Positions 60,555 to 64,000 of a DNA stretch of 64,000 nt are shown here, in pieces (position 1 is the stretch's first letter; each line of letters starts with the position of its first letter). The translations under genes and the position numbers were made by a program. The DNA comes from Anderseniella sp. Alg231-50. GTDB lineage: Bacteria > Pseudomonadota > Alphaproteobacteria > Rhizobiales > Aestuariivirgaceae. Where the stretch lies: contig NZ_LT703003.1 of NCBI RefSeq assembly GCF_900149695.1, positions 1,116,001-1,180,000 on the forward strand, given 5' to 3'. The notes under the pieces were generated by a model. That model was not told the DNA's origin, searched no databases, and was given only the letters and a program-made list of their open reading frames with translations.

Positions 60555-61496
60555 TTGCAAAGTGTGATTACAACTGTGGTGCCGGTGTTTGTACTGATCG
60601 TGCTGGGATTTGGCGCCGGGCGGTTCGGTTTCTTTGTTGAAGGTTCCGCGCGCGGGTTGTCGACGTTTGTATTTACATTCGCGATTCCTGCCATGCTGTT
60701 CAAGGCCATGGTCACGCTGGGCATACCGGCGAGCCCGCCATGGGGCTTGTGGGGGGCGTTCTTCACCGCCGTGGCTATCGTGTGGTTGTTGGCAATCTTC
60801 GCATCGCGGTTCGTGACGGGGCTGGAAGGTGCCGGGGGCGCATCAGCGGCGCTTGGCGCAGGTTTCGGCAATACGGTGATGCTGGGCCTGCCGCTGGGTG
60901 TTGCTTATTTCGGCGCGGATGCGCTGTTGCCCATGGCGTTGATCATATCCATTCACCTGCCGGTGCAATGGTTTGCCGCCACCTTGCTGGCGCAATGGGG
61001 TTCACAGGCTGAAAAACAGGGGCTTCCGATTTTGCTGCGCACCTTGCTGAAAGACCTGTTCACCAATCCGATCGTGCTGGCGCTGCTGGCGGGAAGCGTG
61101 TGGAACCTTGCCGGTTTCGGCCTCAACCCGATGGCGGAAAAAGTCGTGTCCATGCTGGCCCAGGCCGCTGTGCCGGCGGCGCTGTTTGCGCTCGGACTGT
61201 CGCTGGCGCGCTTTGGCCTGACGGGCAGCGGGCTCGCGGCAGGTGTCCTGATGCTGCTCAAGCTCGCCGTCATGCCGGCAGTGGCAGCGATATTGGCGTT
61301 CGGTGTGTTTGACCTGACCGTGGTGCAAGCGGGTATCGTGGTACTGTTCGCAGCCCTGCCGACAGGTGCCAACGCCTACATCTTTGCAGAACGCCACGGC
61401 GCCGCAGAAGCAGCCCTGTCAGCCAGCGTGGCGGCAGGTACTGCCCTGTCGATTGTCACCTTGAGTGTCGTGCTGGCGCTGGTGCCGCACATTTGA
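60555..61496 (+). CDS. AEC family auxin efflux carrier-like transporter
   Basis: 313 residues from a TTG start at 60555, with AGGGGTT about 7 nt upstream. About ten helices: VVPVFVLIVLGFGAGRFGFF, GLSTFVFTFAIPAMLFKAMV, and near the end LPTGANAYIFAERHGAAEAALSASVAAGTALSIVT. Exporter of the AEC/Mem_trans family, usually for malonate, amino acids or auxin-type compounds. Divergent from the methyltransferase pair. Confidence 0.88.
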   Translation: MQSVITTVVPVFVLIVLGFGAGRFGFFVEGSARGLSTFVFTFAIPAMLFKAMVTLGIPASPPWGLWGAFFTAVAIVWLLAIFASRFVTGLEGAGGASAALGAGFGNTVMLGLPLGVAYFGADALLPMALIISIHLPVQWFAATLLAQWGSQAEKQGLPILLRTLLKDLFTNPIVLALLAGSVWNLAGFGLNPMAEKVVSMLAQAAVPAALFALGLSLARFGLTGSGLAAGVLMLLKLAVMPAVAAILAFGVFDLTVVQAGIVVLFAALPTGANAYIFAERHGAAEAALSASVAAGTALSIVTLSVVLALVPHI

Positions 61497-61512
61497 GTGC
61501 GTCCGACGCGCT

Positions 61513-62364
61513 CTAAAATCCAAACTGCTCGCGGATCATTTCTGGGGTGACGCCGTCTTCCCGCAGGGCTGCGAGGGACCGGTCGCGCGCGCTCTTGGAC
61601 AGCTTGCGCCCGGTATCATCGGGGATCAGCCTGTGGTGAATATAGGCTGGTGCCGGAAGCTCCAGTATGGACTGCAGGACCCGGTGAATGGCGGTGGCGT
61701 GAAACAGGTCGATGCCGCGGGTAATGTGGGTGATCTGCTGGATGGCATCATCGTGAACGACGGCGATGTGGTAGCTCGTTGCGATGTCCTTGCGGGCCAG
61801 CACAACGTCTCCCCAGGCTTGCGGGGTGCAGGTGACGATGCCGGTTTCGCCGTCCGGGCCGCAGCCGGATTCGTAAAAACTGAGGTCAGGCCCGGCAGCG
61901 ACAATGGCCTTTGCCATATCGAGGCGCAGTGCATAGGGCTCACCGGCCGTCATGCGCCGGTTGCGCTCCATTTTCGTCATCAACCGGCAGTAGCCGGGGT
62001 ATACAGTGGTGCCGTCGGGATCTTTCGGGCCCGGCGCCTTTGATAGTTTTGCCCTGGTGCAGAAACACGGATACAGCAGCCCCAGCCTTTCCAGCCGATC
62101 GATGATCACGGTGTAGTCGTGCATGTGCCGGGACTGGTGGCGCACCGGTTGCGGCCAGTCCAGGCCGAGCCATTCCAGGTCGGCCAGGGCCTGCTCGGCA
62201 AATTCGGGCTTGCATCGTGCCCGGTCGATGTCTTCGATGCGCACCAGGAATTGAGCGCCGTGATCCTTGGCCTGCTGCGCTGTAAACAGGGCTGAATAGG
62301 CATGGCCCAGATGCAACCTGCCATTGGGACTGGGGGCAAAGCGAAAAAACGATCCTGCCATCAT
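61513..62364 (-). CDS. gluQRS: Glutamyl-Q tRNA(Asp) synthetase
   Basis: 283 residues. Catalytic HIGH-like signature FAPSPNGRLHLGHAYSALF and KMSKS-like DDTGRKLSKSARDRS. The short length, lack of the anticodon-binding domain of GltX, and the cysteines CFCTRAKL and PGYCRLM of the zinc region identify the GluQRS paralogue. It loads glutamate onto queuosine at position 34 of tRNA(Asp). Convergent with the AEC gene, sharing a short hairpin over the two stops. Confidence 0.93.
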   Translation of the reverse strand: MMAGSFFRFAPSPNGRLHLGHAYSALFTAQQAKDHGAQFLVRIEDIDRARCKPEFAEQALADLEWLGLDWPQPVRHQSRHMHDYTVIIDRLERLGLLYPCFCTRAKLSKAPGPKDPDGTTVYPGYCRLMTKMERNRRMTAGEPYALRLDMAKAIVAAGPDLSFYESGCGPDGETGIVTCTPQAWGDVVLARKDIATSYHIAVVHDDAIQQITHITRGIDLFHATAIHRVLQSILELPAPAYIHHRLIPDDTGRKLSKSARDRSLAALREDGVTPEMIREQFGF

Positions 62365-62434
62365 TCAACTTTCATAACTCGATTTTCACGCCAACCGTCT
62401 GGCCAGACATCAGCAAGGATCTATACTGGCCTTC

Positions 62435-63085
62435 ATGAGACAACCCGCCTTTACCATCAATACGATAGATGACCTTGCCGCCGGAGCGGAAGCCCTGTTC
62501 GAGCTTGATCCCCGGTTTCGAGTGCTGCACGAGCAGAACGGATTGCCGAGGCTGCGCAGGCGTGAAGGCGGACTGGCCGGTCTTGCCCACATCGTGGTCG
62601 GGCAGCTGATCTCCACAAAGGCCGCCAATTCGATCTGGGCAAGGGTTGAAACCGCACTGTCGCCCTTCGACGTGGCGCGCATCAGCGAAATGCAGGTATC
62701 CGACCTGGCCAGCCATGGCCTGACCCGCGCCAAGGCGACGGCCATCATCAATGCGGCAAGAGCTGAAAATGAAGGCGCTTTCAGCTTCGAACTGCTTGCG
62801 GGGCTCGACGACGACGGCGCTGCGGCGGAACTCAAGAAGCTGCGTGGTGTCGGCCAATGGACTGCCGACATCTACCTGGTGACCTGCCTTGGCCGTTGTG
62901 ATGCCTGGCCGGCCGGCGATCTTGCGGTGCGGGTCGGGGTGCAGCTTTTTGAACAACTTGGTGATGTACCATCCATCGCCGACATGCCGGTTCATGCGGA
63001 ACGCTGGCGGCCCTGGCGCGCGGTTGCGGCGTGTTATCTATGGGGTCTTTATGCGAGCAACCGCCAGCGCGAGGTGGGGATCTGA
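62435..63085 (+). CDS. DNA-3-methyladenine glycosylase, HhH-GPD (AlkA-like)
   Basis: 216 residues. HhH motif KKLRGVGQWTADIYLVTCLGRCDAW, then catalytic Asp in PAGDLAVRVGVQLF. N-terminal LAHIVVGQLISTKAANSIWARVETAL is the first helical domain of DNA-3-methyladenine glycosylase II. Removes alkylated purines in base-excision repair. Divergent from gluQRS by 70 bp. Confidence 0.92.
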   Translation: MRQPAFTINTIDDLAAGAEALFELDPRFRVLHEQNGLPRLRRREGGLAGLAHIVVGQLISTKAANSIWARVETALSPFDVARISEMQVSDLASHGLTRAKATAIINAARAENEGAFSFELLAGLDDDGAAAELKKLRGVGQWTADIYLVTCLGRCDAWPAGDLAVRVGVQLFEQLGDVPSIADMPVHAERWRPWRAVAACYLWGLYASNRQREVGI

Positions 63086-63214
63086 TACCCTGGCATGTCA
63101 CGGCTGACGGGCGGGTAAGTCGCAAATTTGCACCCTTCACACGCCCGTCGCACAAGATATAGTAGATACGAATCGTTGCTCGCATCTGTTGTAACCAACC
63201 TGGAAGGACAGGAC

Positions 63215-63775
63215 GTGCTGCACCCGAATGTTGCGCCGGACAGTTGCCCGGCTCTTGTGCTGAATGCAGACTACCGGCCGCTGAGTTATTATCCGCTGTC
63301 GCTGTGGGGCTGGCAGGATGTGGTCAAGGCGGTGTTTCTGGAACGCGTCCACATCGTTTCAGAATACGATACGGTTGTGCGCTCGCCCAGTTTTGAAGTG
63401 CGGCTTCCGTCGGTGGTGTCTCTCAAGACCTATGTGAAGCCGGCGCGCTACCCGGCGTTCACCCGCTTCAACGTGTTCCTGCGCGACAAGTTCATGTGCC
63501 AGTATTGCGGCGAGGGCGAAGACCTGACGTTTGATCACCTGATCCCGCGGTCAAAGGGCGGGCAGACAACCTGGGACAATGTCGTGGCTGCCTGCAGCCC
63601 GTGCAATCTGCGCAAGGCCAACAAGATGGCCCGGGACTGCGGCATGCATCCCGCGATGCATCCGATCAAGCCGACGGTGCATCAGCTGCATGCCAATGGC
63701 CGGCATTTCCCGCCCAACTACCTGCACGAAAGCTGGCAGGATTATCTCTACTGGGATACCGAACTTGATCCGTAG
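63215..63775 (+). CDS. HNH endonuclease family protein
   Basis: 186 residues from GTG 63215, chosen for GGAAGG ending 7 nt upstream; upstream frame from TTG 63128 is less likely. LVLNADYRPLSYYPLSLWGWQDVVKAVFLERVHIVSEYD opens a small HNH protein frequent in alphaproteobacteria. The HNH zinc-finger region CQYCGEGEDLTFDHLIPRSKGGQTTWDNVVAACSPCNLRKANKMARD has all Cys and His. Nuclease role likely but untested. It overlaps the convergent dsbB gene by 28 bp. Confidence 0.9.
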   Translation: MLHPNVAPDSCPALVLNADYRPLSYYPLSLWGWQDVVKAVFLERVHIVSEYDTVVRSPSFEVRLPSVVSLKTYVKPARYPAFTRFNVFLRDKFMCQYCGEGEDLTFDHLIPRSKGGQTTWDNVVAACSPCNLRKANKMARDCGMHPAMHPIKPTVHQLHANGRHFPPNYLHESWQDYLYWDTELDP

Positions 63776-64000
63776 GTCCGCTTGACGCCGAGCGCTGCGA
63801 CGCCGGCGATCAGAGCGGAAATGACCATGTTCCAGCCGGCGAACGACAAGCCAAGCATGCGCCACTGCACGTCGGAACAGTTAATGACGGTCGCCTTGCT
63901 GAGATCCGGCAGGCCACCGGACAGACCGGCACCGGATGAACATGCGGCAGGGCCTTCAAACCAGCCCCATTCGACACCGGAATGATAAAACCCCATGCCG
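63748..64000 (-). CDS. dsbB: Disulfide bond formation protein B (N-terminus beyond window)
   Basis: About 84 C-terminal residues are seen; the start lies beyond the right edge. GFYHSGVEWGWFEGPAAC and INCSDVQWRMLGLSFAGWNMVISALIAG carry the second cysteine pair region and the last membrane helix of DsbB. It reoxidises DsbA using the quinone pool in the inner membrane. Confidence 0.85.
   Translation of the reverse strand, partial: GMGFYHSGVEWGWFEGPAACSSGAGLSGGLPDLSKATVINCSDVQWRMLGLSFAGWNMVISALIAGVAALGVKRTYGSSSVSQ

Noticed and set aside
1-64000. CRISPR array, rRNA operon, prophage or complete insertion sequence
   Set aside because: No regularly spaced repeats, rRNA-like sequence, phage structural genes or transposase were seen by eye on either strand.

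Overview
The window looks like chromosomal DNA of an alphaproteobacterium, most likely order Hyphomicrobiales. The reasons are the hemC-hemD-mic60-hemY block, an IalB family protein, Omp25-like barrels, crotonyl-CoA carboxylase/reductase with ethylmalonyl-CoA mutase, and intergenic palindromes built around CTAGAGCA. The DNA is GC-rich, densely coding and mostly housekeeping or catabolic. I found no phage, plasmid, CRISPR array or complete insertion sequence.

Layout. 0-5.2 kb: folD (cut by the window edge), a YggT protein, then a three-gene unit of TPR/beta-barrel protein, FecR-domain protein and CHASE2 nucleotide cyclase. 5.3-8 kb: amidotransferase, SDR, GlcG-like and cupin genes. 8-18.1 kb: a divergent catabolic locus, with MarR regulator, creatininase-like, PanE-like, SDR and M20 peptidase genes on the minus strand and a complete dipeptide-type ABC importer on the plus strand. 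18.1-22.5 kb: mnmD beside a FAD oxidoreductase (a split MnmC-like pair), then a cobalamin-type radical SAM protein, a GNAT acetyltransferase and a discrete acyl carrier protein. 22.6-28.2 kb: an envelope region with two small barrels, two sulfotransferases (one with TPRs) and a GT61 glycosyltransferase.

28.3-30.3 kb: a small island of about 1.9 kb at the 3' end of tRNA-Thr(CGU), bounded by a perfect 46-bp repeat of the tRNA end. It carries one orphan secreted protein and no recognisable integrase. 30.3-35.4 kb: hemY, a hemD-mic60 in-frame fusion and hemC. 35.4-41 kb: tsaD, gpsA (its stop codon lies inside a MITE-like repeat), an EVE protein, a methyltransferase and acs. 41-48.9 kb: a YkuD L,D-transpeptidase, a DsbA-family isomerase, rlmN, ialB, a quinone oxidoreductase, and a LysR/GcvT-like divergent pair. 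49-56 kb: SDRs, a HIG1-type membrane protein, an AidB-like acyl-CoA dehydrogenase, a DMT exporter and a DUF533 protein. 54.7-58.7 kb: ccrA and meaA (ethylmalonyl-CoA pathway) flanking a small membrane protein. 58.7-64 kb: GNAT, tandem paralogous methyltransferases, AEC transporter, gluQRS, DNA glycosylase, HNH protein and a truncated dsbB.

The best candidates for undescribed biology are the radical SAM/GNAT/ACP cluster, the barrel-FecR-CHASE2 cyclase unit, the tRNA-Thr mini-island with its orphan exported protein, and the HemD-Mic60 fusion. Family assignments come from reading protein motifs by eye. No database search was run.
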